From Clostridiales bacterium (GTDB lineage: Bacteria; Bacillota; Clostridia; Christensenellales; Aristaeellaceae), in contig SVGN01000005.1 of the NCBI GenBank assembly GCA_015056315.1, positions 1 through 64,000 on the forward strand: 64,000 nucleotides of DNA, given 5' to 3'. Both the position numbers and the translations under genes were made by a program. The notes below the pieces were generated by a model, which ran no database searches, was not told where the DNA came from, and saw only the letters and a list, made by a program, of their open reading frames with translations. Of the stretch, positions 35,833 through 45,135 are shown piece by piece. Numbering within the stretch: the first letter of the stretch is position 1; each line of letters opens with the position of its first letter.

Positions 35833-37245
35833 TTACTTCTCAAACCCAAAATGCATAAAGTCCGCAGCCCCTTCGCCCTCGTAGGTGAAGTACAGGGGCT
35901 TCTTGCCGCCCTCGATGCTCAGCGGGGCAGAGAAACGCTGCCAGCCCTCGCCGGGCTGCACCTGAATGCGGGCAACCACATTACCGCCCCGCTCATCCCG
36001 CACCACGAAGGTGCCTCTGGCCGTGCCCCGTACCTCCACAAAGACCGTCTTTGCTTCCCCGAAGGCGAAGTAACGGTAGCCTGCCGTTGCACCGTCTATC
36101 ATGTTGCTGATGTACTGGTTGGGGGTATCCATCCGGTCTGCGCCCTCCTGGGTAAAGGCGGGGTGGTTCTCATCCTGCTGCTCGGGCAGGCTCTCGCAGG
36201 TGCCGTTTTTGGAGTACAGGTGGCAGGCGATGCGGGCTTCGTAGGTGCCCTCGTCCTTCAGGGGGCCGCCGTTGAGCCCGCAGGAGGTGATCTCCGCCTG
36301 GTGGAAACACTCGCCGTCGAAGAAGATCTCCTCGGCGCAGGCCTGCCGGGAGAAGAAATGCCGGTTGGTCTGCCGGTGGTAGAACACATACCACTTGCCG
36401 CCCGCGCTGATCACGCTGCCGTGGGTGTTGCCCCGGTAGTTGAGGGCTTCGGTGTTGCCGTTTACGCCGATATCCGCATTGGAGACCAGCACGCCGCCGT
36501 AGCGGTATTCCCCAAGGGGCGAGTCTGCCACTGCCCAGCACAGCTCGTGCATCCATGTGGAGGAATAGATGAAGTAGTACTTGCCGCCGATCTTGCGCAC
36601 AGAGCTGGCCTCAAAGAAGGGGTGCGCCTCGTACTCGGTACCGTCCGCGTCGTTGATGATGGGCAGGTTGTGGTAAGGCCCGTCCTTCACGGTGACCATA
36701 TCCTGCTCCAGCTCCATCTTCAGGCTGTCCTTGTCCACGCCGGGGGTCTTGTAGCGGGGGCTGTTGCCGGAGAACAGGTAGATGCGCTTGTCGTCATCGA
36801 TAAAGATGCCCGGATCGAACTGTCGGATCTCCCCCGGTCGGGAGCCCAGAATATCGCCGTTGGGGTAGCGGACGAAATCGAGAAATTCGTACTTCCCGGC
36901 GGGAGTGTCGCACACCGCCACGCCGATCTCCTTGAGAAAATCCAGGCAGTAGTAGAGATAGTATTTGCCGTCGTTGCCCCGGCACACATCCGGTGCCCAC
37001 AGGGCGTGGCTGCCATCCGGGTTTCGGGGATCCTGCGTCTTTTGATAGATCACGCCCTCGTAGCGCCAATCGGAAAGGTCGTCCTCCGGGGCGGACCAGC
37101 ATACGTAATCGTTCTGGCAGTACACATCGCCGTTGAAGCGGTCGTGGCTGCCGTATACATAGAGCCGCCCGTCAAAGACACGGGGTTCGCCGTCGGGGAT
37201 GTATTCCCAGCTGGGCAGATAGGGGTTGAAGACCTGCTGCTTCAT
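35833..37245 (-). CDS. GH43-like glycoside hydrolase with C-terminal CBM6-like region
   Basis: NPYLPSWEYIPDGEPRVFDGRLYVYGSHDRF; LWAPDVCRGNDGKYYLYYCLDF; FDPGIFIDDD; YFFEASSVRKIGGKYYFIYSS. Confidence 0.9.
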   Translation of the reverse strand: MKQQVFNPYLPSWEYIPDGEPRVFDGRLYVYGSHDRFNGDVYCQNDYVCWSAPEDDLSDWRYEGVIYQKTQDPRNPDGSHALWAPDVCRGNDGKYYLYYCLDFLKEIGVAVCDTPAGKYEFLDFVRYPNGDILGSRPGEIRQFDPGIFIDDDKRIYLFSGNSPRYKTPGVDKDSLKMELEQDMVTVKDGPYHNLPIINDADGTEYEAHPFFEASSVRKIGGKYYFIYSSTWMHELCWAVADSPLGEYRYGGVLVSNADIGVNGNTEALNYRGNTHGSVISAGGKWYVFYHRQTNRHFFSRQACAEEIFFDGECFHQAEITSCGLNGGPLKDEGTYEARIACHLYSKNGTCESLPEQQDENHPAFTQEGADRMDTPNQYISNMIDGATAGYRYFAFGEAKTVFVEVRGTARGTFVVRDERGGNVVARIQVQPGEGWQRFSAPLSIEGGKKPLYFTYEGEGAADFMHFGFEK

Positions 37246-37343
37246 GGCTGTATGCTCCTTTGTGCGGTTTGTTTGCTTTGATGATAGCAGAAGCCGCGCT
37301 CTCTGGCAAGGGCAGATCGGGCAAAAGAATAGCACGCCATCCA

Positions 37344-37372
37344 TTGAAAGAAAGCGGTTTTCCCGGTATAAT
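37344..37372 (+). promoter_or_regulatory. sigma-A type promoter for the GH31 gene
   Basis: TTGAAA - 17 nt - TATAAT. Confidence 0.65.
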
Positions 37373-37453
37373 GATGGCAATGAAAAAAAGCCCGGTGGCG
37401 GGCGGTAAAACACAGCAAAGAAGCCGGTGCATCCACCGGCGGCAGGAGGATTT

Positions 37454-39433
37454 ATGCGTTACTTTGAGAGGGACGGCAACAGCCTTGTTTGGCGCAACAA
37501 GGGCGAAACATTGGTGATCACCCCCTGGGGCGAGAACAGCCTGCGTGTGCGCTCCACACTTGTGGGCGATGTGCAGGATCTGCGCTTTGCCCTGCTGGAG
37601 CCGGAGGAAGCCCCGGTGGAGATCGTTATCGAGGATGAGCATGCCAGCATCCGCTGCGGCAAGCTGACAGCCGATGTGGGCATGGATGGCTGGCATAAGT
37701 ATGCACAGATCACGTTTTTGAACCAGCATGGCCAGGTGCTGCTCCGGGAGACCCCCGCTGCCAATGCCCTGCAGCTGCGCTGCCGCAAGTTTGAGCCCTA
37801 TCTGGGCGGCGATTTCGCTCTTACCGCCACCTTTGAGGGGCAGGAGGGCGAGCACATCTACGGCATGGGGCAGTATCAGGAGGAAACGCTGGATTGGAAG
37901 GGCGCAACGCTGGAGCTGGCGCACCGCAATTCTCAGGCCAGTGTGCCCTTCTATATCTCCAGCCGGGGCTATGGCTTTTTGTGGCATAACCCGGCCATCG
38001 GCTCGGTCTCCTTTGGTAAGAACCGCACCACCTGGCACGCCGAAAGCACCAAGCAGCTGGATTACTGGGTCACCGCGGGCGATACCCCCAGAGACATCTC
38101 CCGGGCTTACGGCAAGGCCACCGGCTTTGCGCCCCAGATGCCCGAATACGGCCTTGGCTTCTGGCAGTGCAAGCTGCGCTACTGGAATCAGGAGCAGCTT
38201 TTGGAGGTGGCCCGGGAGTACAAGCGCCGGGGCCTCAGGATCGATGTGATCGTGTGCGATTTCTTCCATTGGCCCAAGATGGGCGACTACCGCTTCGACC
38301 CGGAGTTCTTCCCCGACCCTGCCGCTATGGTGAAGGAGCTGAACGAGATGGGCATTGAGCTGATGGTGAGCGTGTGGCCGCAGGTGGCGCACACCAGCGA
38401 GAACTACGGCGAGATGCTCCAGAAGGGCTTGCTGGTGCGGGCGGAGTACGGCGAGCAGATCGGTATGCGCTTCGTGGAGGACAGCATGTTCTTCGATGCC
38501 ACCAATCCCCGCGCCCGGGATTATGTATGGGCCAAGTGCCAAAAGAACTACTTCGACCACGGCATTCGCATTTTCTGGCTGGATGAGGCCGAGCCGGAGT
38601 ACGGCACCTACGATTTCAAGAACTACCGTTACCACATCGGCTCCAACCAGCAGGTGGGCAATGTGTACCCTCAGCTGTATGCCAAAACCTTTTACGACGG
38701 CCTTCGGCAGTGCGGCGTGGAAAACCCGGTCAATCTGCTGCGCTGCGCCTGGGCGGGCAGCCAGCGCTACGGCGCGCTGGTCTGGAGCGGCGATATCATG
38801 AGCCGCTGGGAGGATTTCCGTTACCAGATCTGTGCAGGCCTCAGCATGGGCTATGCGGGCATTCCCTGGTGGACGACGGATATCGGCGGTTTCCACGGCG
38901 GCTGGCCGGATCATGAAGATTTCCGGGAGCTGTTCATCCGCTGGTTCCAGTGGGGCTGCTATTGCCCGGTGATGCGCCTCCACGGCGACCGCCAGCCCCA
39001 CCACCCGGTGCGCCGCAAGGATGGCACCGATGTGCTGGATTCCGGCTACAACAACGAGGTTTGGAGCTACGGCGAGGAAGCCTACCCCATCCTGACCCAT
39101 TACATGCAGCGCCGCGAAAGCATGCGCTCCTATCTGCGCCGGGTGATGCAGGAGGCCCACGAGGAAGGCACGCCGGTGATGCGCGCCATGCAGTACCAGT
39201 TCCCGGGGGATGAGAACTGCGCCGAACTGAAGGATCAGTACATGTTCGGGCCGGATTATCTGGTGGCGCCCGTGCTGGAGATGGGTGCCAGAAGCCGCCG
39301 GGTGTATTTCCCCGAAGGCAGCTGGCGCAATGTGGATACCGGTGAGGTGATCAACGCCGGGGCGGAGGGACTCACGGTCTGCGTGGAGGCTCCGCTGGAG
39401 AGGATGCCCGTGTTCGAAAGAGTGGGGGAGTAA
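37454..39433 (+). CDS. GH31 alpha-xylosidase/alpha-glucosidase-like protein
   Basis: FWQCKLRYWNQEQLLEVAREYKRRGLRIDVIVCDFFHW; IRIFWLDEAEPEYGTYDF nucleophile region. Confidence 0.93.
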   Translation: MRYFERDGNSLVWRNKGETLVITPWGENSLRVRSTLVGDVQDLRFALLEPEEAPVEIVIEDEHASIRCGKLTADVGMDGWHKYAQITFLNQHGQVLLRETPAANALQLRCRKFEPYLGGDFALTATFEGQEGEHIYGMGQYQEETLDWKGATLELAHRNSQASVPFYISSRGYGFLWHNPAIGSVSFGKNRTTWHAESTKQLDYWVTAGDTPRDISRAYGKATGFAPQMPEYGLGFWQCKLRYWNQEQLLEVAREYKRRGLRIDVIVCDFFHWPKMGDYRFDPEFFPDPAAMVKELNEMGIELMVSVWPQVAHTSENYGEMLQKGLLVRAEYGEQIGMRFVEDSMFFDATNPRARDYVWAKCQKNYFDHGIRIFWLDEAEPEYGTYDFKNYRYHIGSNQQVGNVYPQLYAKTFYDGLRQCGVENPVNLLRCAWAGSQRYGALVWSGDIMSRWEDFRYQICAGLSMGYAGIPWWTTDIGGFHGGWPDHEDFRELFIRWFQWGCYCPVMRLHGDRQPHHPVRRKDGTDVLDSGYNNEVWSYGEEAYPILTHYMQRRESMRSYLRRVMQEAHEEGTPVMRAMQYQFPGDENCAELKDQYMFGPDYLVAPVLEMGARSRRVYFPEGSWRNVDTGEVINAGAEGLTVCVEAPLERMPVFERVGE

Positions 39434-39451
39434 AGGGGTAAACAAGCTGAG

Positions 39452-39484
39452 CCCGACCGGGAGATGCATCCCGGTCGGGCTTTT
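39452..39484. terminator. Intrinsic terminator
   Basis: GCCCGACCGGGA-GATGCA-TCCCGGTCGGGCTTTTGC. Confidence 0.85.
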
Positions 39485-39633
39485 GCTTGTATGAGCGGTT
39501 TGTTCGGGTCATAGGGATTCTGTGCTCTGCCCATGCGCCCGCAAAGCGGGCGCAGAGCCGGGAACCCCAAGGGGTATTGCCCCTTGGGCGGGTTTCCAAA
39601 GAGCAGAGCCCTTTGGCCCATCCCCGCGAAGGA

Positions 39634-41160
39634 TCACTTCTTCGCCTTCTCCAGCAGCTTGTCCACCAGGAAGCTCTCCAACTCCGGTACGGGCCACTGC
39701 ACCGGTACGGAGGTGTGGGTAAAGGTCATCTGGGCAGGGGCATCCTCGGTGAGGCGGGGCCACAGGGGCAGGGGCTTGCCCTGGCTGTCGGTGCCGTTGG
39801 GGTCGCCGGTGCGGATGAAGTTGACCCAGTAATCGCACATCTGGCGGGCCAGATCGTAGTGCATGCCGGTGAAGGGCCGCCAGCACTTGGCAAGGGTCTC
39901 GAAGAAGAACCACAGGTCTACGGAGTGGAAGGTGCCGGGGTCGTCCCAGCCGGGAATGGTGGTATCAAAGTTGTAGGCGTACAGGGGCTGATCGATACCG
40001 GTGCGGCTGTTTTGGCGGCAGGCGGCACGAATGGCAAAGGCGATGGAATGGATCAGGCCCTCTTTGGCGATGCTCTCCTCCGTGGCAGGCTGGGAGAAGA
40101 AGGACAGGAACTTCTCTTCCGCACCGGGGAAGCACTCAGCCGCCAATGCAGCCAGCTCCTCGGGGGTCTTGGCAGCAGGACGGTTGGTAAACTCGTCGTT
40201 GGTCTGGCCCAGCAGCACGGGGCAGATGATGCGTTCGGGATGGGTGTACCACTCGCCGCTGGGGTAGGTGCTGAAATGACCGTCCACCGCCTCGCCCCAC
40301 ATACCCCAGGGCTGCTCCAGCGATTTATCCTCAATAAAGCGGGCGGGCAGGGCGCGGGCCTCCTCCAGGGTCTTTACGCCCAGTACATCTTCAAAGAAAT
40401 GCTTGCCCTGGGCTTCGGCAGCCTCCATTGTAAGGGGGAAAAGGCCGAACTTGCCGTTGTAGGGCTGGGCAAAGGTGCCGCTTTCCACGATGGCGCGTTG
40501 GAACAGGCCCTGGTTCTGGGGGCTGGTCATCTGGGCGCAAACGCTCATGCCGCCTGCGGATTGGCCGCCTATGGTAATGTTCTCCGGGTCGCCGCCAAAG
40601 GCAGCAATGTTGCGCTTTACCCAGCGGGTGGCGCACTGTTGATCCAGGAAGCCAAAGTTGGCACAGGCCTCCGGCGCTTCCTTGGTGATCTCCGGGTGGC
40701 ACAGGAAGCCAAAGGCGTTCAGCCGGTAGCCCACCGTAACCACCACGATGCCGCGGCGGGCCAGACGCTCACCGTCGAACTCCATTTCGGTGGTGTTGCC
40801 CACCTGCAGGCCGCCGCCGAAGTACCAGACGTATACGGGCATGTTCTTGCGCCCGTCGGCAGGGGCCCAGACATTCAGGTAGAGGCAGTCTTCGCTCATG
40901 GGCAGCTCAGCATCCACGGCCCACTCCCGGGCGTAGATATCCTTGGCGGGGTCGCCTGCGCAGTTGGCCTGCATGGCGATGGGGCCGAACTCGGCGGCGA
41001 ACAGCTCGCCCTCCCAATCGGGGCAGGGCTGGGGCGCGCGCCAGCGGTTCTTGCCGATGGGCTTGTCGGCAAAGGGGATGCCCTTGTAGCTGGTAATGCG
41101 AGGGTCGGCAGCAGGCAAACCGCGCACCCAGCCGTTTTCGACCTTTACTCTGCGGATCAT
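39634..41160 (-). CDS. Type-B carboxylesterase/lipase family protein
   Basis: SEDCLYLNVWAPADGRKNMPVYVWYFGGGLQVG; ENITIGGQSAGGMSVCAQM. Confidence 0.92.
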   Translation of the reverse strand: MIRRVKVENGWVRGLPAADPRITSYKGIPFADKPIGKNRWRAPQPCPDWEGELFAAEFGPIAMQANCAGDPAKDIYAREWAVDAELPMSEDCLYLNVWAPADGRKNMPVYVWYFGGGLQVGNTTEMEFDGERLARRGIVVVTVGYRLNAFGFLCHPEITKEAPEACANFGFLDQQCATRWVKRNIAAFGGDPENITIGGQSAGGMSVCAQMTSPQNQGLFQRAIVESGTFAQPYNGKFGLFPLTMEAAEAQGKHFFEDVLGVKTLEEARALPARFIEDKSLEQPWGMWGEAVDGHFSTYPSGEWYTHPERIICPVLLGQTNDEFTNRPAAKTPEELAALAAECFPGAEEKFLSFFSQPATEESIAKEGLIHSIAFAIRAACRQNSRTGIDQPLYAYNFDTTIPGWDDPGTFHSVDLWFFFETLAKCWRPFTGMHYDLARQMCDYWVNFIRTGDPNGTDSQGKPLPLWPRLTEDAPAQMTFTHTSVPVQWPVPELESFLVDKLLEKAKK

Positions 41161-41205
41161 GTTGTTTTTTTCCTCCTTTATGACAGATTAACGACAGGAA
41201 AAGAA

Positions 41206-41231
41206 GAACGCCGCCTGTGTGGGCGGCGTTC
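41206..41231 (-). terminator. Hairpin between permease and esterase genes
   Basis: GAACGCCGCC-TGTGTG-GGCGGCGTTC. Confidence 0.65.
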
Positions 41232-41294
41232 GGTGTTCCGAAATGGGGTATTGAATGCGCCCGGTTGCAGGAACCGATACGCATCGTGGTCAAA

Positions 41295-42221
41295 TCAACC
41301 CTTAACGCCGCCCAGTACCATACCGGTAACGAAGTAGCGCTGCAGGAAGGGGTAAACGACCAGAATGGGCAGTGCAGAAACCACGGTGATCGCGCAGCGG
41401 ATGGTGATGGGCGTGGTCTTGGAGGCTGCCTGGCTTGCCAGAGCGTCAACAGAAGCGTTGGCGGCATTGGCAGTGTTCATGGAGGTTGCCAGCTTCATCT
41501 TCAGCAGGTACTGCAGGGTGTGCAGGTACTTCTTGCCGCCGTTGTACAGCTGGGTGTCGAACCACTGGTTCCAGCTGCCTACGGCAACGAACAGAGCCAC
41601 GGTGGCCAACACGGGGGTGCACAGGGGGAAGATGATCTGCCAGAAGATGCGCATGTCGTTAGCGCCGTCGATACGGGCGGATTCTGCCAGAGCTTCGGGC
41701 AGGCCGTTGATGTAGGTACGGATAACGATCATGTTGAAGCAGCTGAACATGGTGGGGATGATGTAGACCCAGAAGGTCTTGCCCAGCTTCAGCGTGCGCT
41801 GGATCAGCAGATAGTTGGGGATCAGACCGGCGTTCACGTACATGGTCAGAACCACCACCAGGGTGATGAACTTGCCGAAGATGTACTCCTTGCGGCTCAG
41901 AGCAAAAGCCAACATGGAGGTGAACAGCAGGTTGGTCAGGGTGGTGATCACCGTACGGGCGACGGAGATACCGAAGGCGTTCCAGGTCAGGGGGTCGTTC
42001 AGCAGGGTGTTGTAGGCTTCGGTGCTGAACTTGCGGGGCCACAGGCCGATGCCGCCGCGAACCGCGTCGATACCGTCGTTGAAGGAGATGGCCACCGTGT
42101 TAAGGACCGGGTACAGAGTAATAAACATGAGAATGCAAAGGATAACGCCGTTGACAATGGGGAAAACGACATCCTGTTGCATGGGCTTTTTAGCCTTTTT
42201 GTTGATCTGAACAGCAGTCAC
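41295..42221 (-). CDS. Carbohydrate ABC transporter permease (LplC-like)
   Basis: Six-TM pattern; EALAESARIDGANDMRIFWQIIFPLCTPVLATVALF EAA loop. Confidence 0.92.
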   Translation of the reverse strand: MTAVQINKKAKKPMQQDVVFPIVNGVILCILMFITLYPVLNTVAISFNDGIDAVRGGIGLWPRKFSTEAYNTLLNDPLTWNAFGISVARTVITTLTNLLFTSMLAFALSRKEYIFGKFITLVVVLTMYVNAGLIPNYLLIQRTLKLGKTFWVYIIPTMFSCFNMIVIRTYINGLPEALAESARIDGANDMRIFWQIIFPLCTPVLATVALFVAVGSWNQWFDTQLYNGGKKYLHTLQYLLKMKLATSMNTANAANASVDALASQAASKTTPITIRCAITVVSALPILVVYPFLQRYFVTGMVLGGVKG

Positions 42222-42235
42222 AGGATATCCCTCCC

Positions 42236-43189
42236 TTACAGCAAAGTGTCTTCATCCAGCTTCTTGGCCACAAAGTTGGCAGCGAACAGCAGGATGATGC
42301 CGACTACGCTCTTAAACATACCAGCCGCAATGGCACGACCGTATTTGTTGTTCTGGATACCGTATTCCAGAACGAATACGTCGATGGTCTGTGAGAAATC
42401 GTAAACCTGTTTGTTGCCCAGCAAGTACTGGATTTCGAAACCAGCCTCCATCAAGTGGCCGATGTTCATGATGAGCAGCACCACGAACGTGGACTTGATA
42501 CCGGGCAGCGTAACGTGGAGAATGCGCTGGAAGCGGCCTGCGCCGTCGATGGCGGCAGCTTCGTACAGCGTGGGGTCGATAGAAGTCATGGTGGAAATGT
42601 AGATGATGGAGTTCCAGCCAACTTCCTTCCAGATGTTGATGAGACCGACCAGGAACCAGAAGTACTTGCCCTCACCCAGCCACCAGATCGGCTGATCGAT
42701 CAGCTTGAGAGACATGAGCATCTGGTTGATGGGGCCGTCGGAAACGAACATGTTCTGCGCCATGCCCACAACGATGACCATACTCAGAAAGTGGGGGAGA
42801 TAGGTAACGGTCTGCACCGTGCGCTTGAAGGTGCGGTTGCGCACCTCGTTGAGCAGGATGGCCAGCAGAATGGAGGCAAGAGTGCCAAAGATCAGGTTGA
42901 TCACGCTCATGGCAAGCGTGTTGCGGATACCGAGCCAGAAATACTTCTCGTTAAAGAGCCACTTAAAGTTGTCCAGACCGATCCAGTCCGCGCCCTTTTT
43001 GATGGTGGACAGATCCAGGTTCTGGAAGGCATAGCGCCAGCCCCACAGGGGGTAGTAGTTGAAAAGCAGAACGTACAGAAGAACGGGAATGGACATGACC
43101 ATCAGCCATTTCTGATCCCAGAGCGTTTTCCAAATGCTCTTTTTCTTCGCGGGCTGCATCGGTTCAATTTTGTAAGCCGCGCCGGTCAT
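42236..43189 (-). CDS. Sugar ABC transporter permease (LplB-like)
   Basis: YPLWGWRYAFQNLDLS; YEAAAIDGAGRFQRILHVTLPGIKSTFVVLLI EAA loop. Confidence 0.92.
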   Translation of the reverse strand: MTGAAYKIEPMQPAKKKSIWKTLWDQKWLMVMSIPVLLYVLLFNYYPLWGWRYAFQNLDLSTIKKGADWIGLDNFKWLFNEKYFWLGIRNTLAMSVINLIFGTLASILLAILLNEVRNRTFKRTVQTVTYLPHFLSMVIVVGMAQNMFVSDGPINQMLMSLKLIDQPIWWLGEGKYFWFLVGLINIWKEVGWNSIIYISTMTSIDPTLYEAAAIDGAGRFQRILHVTLPGIKSTFVVLLIMNIGHLMEAGFEIQYLLGNKQVYDFSQTIDVFVLEYGIQNNKYGRAIAAGMFKSVVGIILLFAANFVAKKLDEDTLL

Positions 43190-43206
43190 AGGAATACCCC
43201 TTTCCG

Positions 43207-43241
43207 AAAAAACCATGGGGAGAGGCAAGCTCTCCCCATGG
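43207..43241 (-). terminator. Intercistronic terminator/attenuator between solute-binding protein and permeases
   Basis: Reverse strand CCATGGGGAGAG-CTTGC-CTCTCCCCATGGTTTTTT. Confidence 0.85.
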
Positions 43242-43257
43242 CCTTAGAGAATTTGGA

Positions 43258-44901
43258 TTACTTGCTGGCCAGTTCCACGAGCTTGGTAACTTCGGCCTGC
43301 ATGAAGTTAGCGTAAATCTCGCAGTAGGGGGTGATTTCGGCAACGAAAGCATCCCAGTTGGCGTCGAAAGCAGCATCGTCAGCGCTCATGATGATCTTGG
43401 GCAGCTGCTGATCCTGGATCAGGTTGAACTTATCGTAGTCATCCTGGATGGGGGTCTTGTCGATCTGCCAAGCTTCGCCCCAGGGAGCCAGTTCGCAGGG
43501 AGCGTTGAAGAAGTCAGCCCACTTGCCGTAGCCGTAAGCGGCCAGGAAAGCCTTGTCGTAGTCGCTCATGTTGAGCTGGAGGATCTCGGGCTGGTCGGCG
43601 GGAGCCCAGGTATTGCCGTCATCCTGGAGACCCTGCTTCTTGGGAGCAGATTCCCAGATGGTGAGGGCCTGGTTGGCCATCTTCCAAGCGGCGTCGTTGC
43701 GGATGCTGTACTGCTCCTGAGTCATGAGCATACGGCCGTTCTCAACGTAGTAGTCTTCGCCTTCGATACCCCACTGCAGGATCTTCTGCCACTCGTCGCT
43801 CAGCAGAGTCTCGAACAGGGCGATCATGCGCTCGGGATATTCGCAGTTGACAGAGATACCGAAGCCGCGGTCCTTGTTGGGCACGCCGCCGTTCAGGTAC
43901 TGCTCAGAGATAGCGCCGAAGCCGTAAGCCTCGTCGTATACCAGGGGCAGAGCCACGTAGGTGTTCTTGTGCATACCAGCGGTCTCCAGGGCGGCGGTAG
44001 CGGTACCGAAGTCCCAGGTCTGGTCGAACATGCCCAGAACGGTGCCGGCAGACAGCTTGGCGATGTACTGGTCATAGGTCATGGTGAAGGTGTCGGGATT
44101 GATGAAGCCCTTCTTGAAGAACTCGTTCAGCTTCTTGTAGTAAGCCTTGGAGTAGTCCTTGTCGATGAAGGTCTCAACCTTGTGGATGCCGTTCTCGTCA
44201 GCAGTGCGGTCGATGTAGACTTCGCCTTCGTTGGGCTGGCCCATCAGGTGCTGAACGGGGTTGATCAGGCAGAAGTGACGCCAGTCTTCGCACAGGATGG
44301 CGAAGCCTTCGTACTTGGCGCCGTTTTCATCAGTGGGGTTAGCAGTGATGAAGCGCTCGATCAGGTCGAAGTACTGGTCCAGGGTCTTGATCTGGGGATA
44401 GTTGTCCCAAGCCAGAACCTGCTTCTGGATGAAGAAGGCGGGGCCGTTGCAAGCGTTAACGACCTGCTCGTGGTAGTTGATGCCGTAGTTGGGGATGATG
44501 AACAGTTCGCCGTTCTCATTGACCAGCTGGGGCAGCAGGTCCTTGATGTGGTTGTACAGGTTGGGGGTCTTCTCTTCGGAGATGTAGGGAAGCAGGTCGA
44601 TCAGGGCGCCGGCGTTGATGAGCTTCTCAGCAGAGTTGCCGCCGTCGAACAGATCGGGGTAGTCTTCACCGGCGATCTTGGTGCCCAGAGTTTCGTCCAG
44701 GTCGCCAGCCAGGAATTCGATCTCGAACTTGATGCCGAACTGTTCTTCGATCATCTTGTAGATCTTGTTGTCTTCGGTGGGCTGATCGCCGGGATCGCCA
44801 CGGAAAACGGTGACGGTGATGGGTTCCTGCTCGGCAACAGCAAAGCTGCACAGAGACAGGAGCATGACCATAGCCAGGATACCAGCAATAATCTTGCGCA
44901 T
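43258..44901 (-). CDS. Extracellular solute-binding protein (LplA-like)
   Basis: Signal peptide MRKIIAGILAMVMLLSLCSFAVAEQ; ITVTVFRGDPGDQPTEDNKIYKMIEEQFGIKFEIEF. Confidence 0.92.
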   Translation of the reverse strand: MRKIIAGILAMVMLLSLCSFAVAEQEPITVTVFRGDPGDQPTEDNKIYKMIEEQFGIKFEIEFLAGDLDETLGTKIAGEDYPDLFDGGNSAEKLINAGALIDLLPYISEEKTPNLYNHIKDLLPQLVNENGELFIIPNYGINYHEQVVNACNGPAFFIQKQVLAWDNYPQIKTLDQYFDLIERFITANPTDENGAKYEGFAILCEDWRHFCLINPVQHLMGQPNEGEVYIDRTADENGIHKVETFIDKDYSKAYYKKLNEFFKKGFINPDTFTMTYDQYIAKLSAGTVLGMFDQTWDFGTATAALETAGMHKNTYVALPLVYDEAYGFGAISEQYLNGGVPNKDRGFGISVNCEYPERMIALFETLLSDEWQKILQWGIEGEDYYVENGRMLMTQEQYSIRNDAAWKMANQALTIWESAPKKQGLQDDGNTWAPADQPEILQLNMSDYDKAFLAAYGYGKWADFFNAPCELAPWGEAWQIDKTPIQDDYDKFNLIQDQQLPKIIMSADDAAFDANWDAFVAEITPYCEIYANFMQAEVTKLVELASK

Positions 44902-44959
44902 TTGGTAGGTCCTCCTCTTTGATTTGGGTGATTTGGGAAATCTCTTCCCGTTGGGTACA

Positions 44960-44988
44960 ATTATAGACACGTATTTTGGAATCTTCAA
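44960..44988 (-). promoter_or_regulatory. sigma-A type promoter for the ABC operon
   Basis: Reverse strand TTGAAG - 17 nt - TATAAT. Confidence 0.65.
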
Positions 44989-45029
44989 GGGTATTAGTGT
45001 CCAACTTGCAGACAAAATGATCCTTATCC

Positions 45030-45074
45030 TTTACTTTTACAAAGTTTTGTAATATAATTAATTAACTTAATTAA
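45030..45074 (+). promoter_or_regulatory. Promoter and dyad operators for the AraC-family gene
   Basis: TTTACT - 17 nt - TATAAT; dyad TTACAAA-GT-TTTGTAA in the spacer and TTAATTAA-C-TTAATTAA overlapping and following the -10. Confidence 0.6.
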
Positions 45075-45135
45075 CGAACTCGGTTCATGTGCGAAAACGG
45101 TTGTTTTAGAAGGATGTAAGGGAGGTAAACGAAAA

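Noticed and set aside
39518-39633. Possible ncRNA or mobile element in the GC-rich hairpin region
   Set aside because: Looks like a common intergenic hairpin repeat (GGGAACCCCAAGGGG...CCCCTTGGGCGGGTTTCC); no evidence of function
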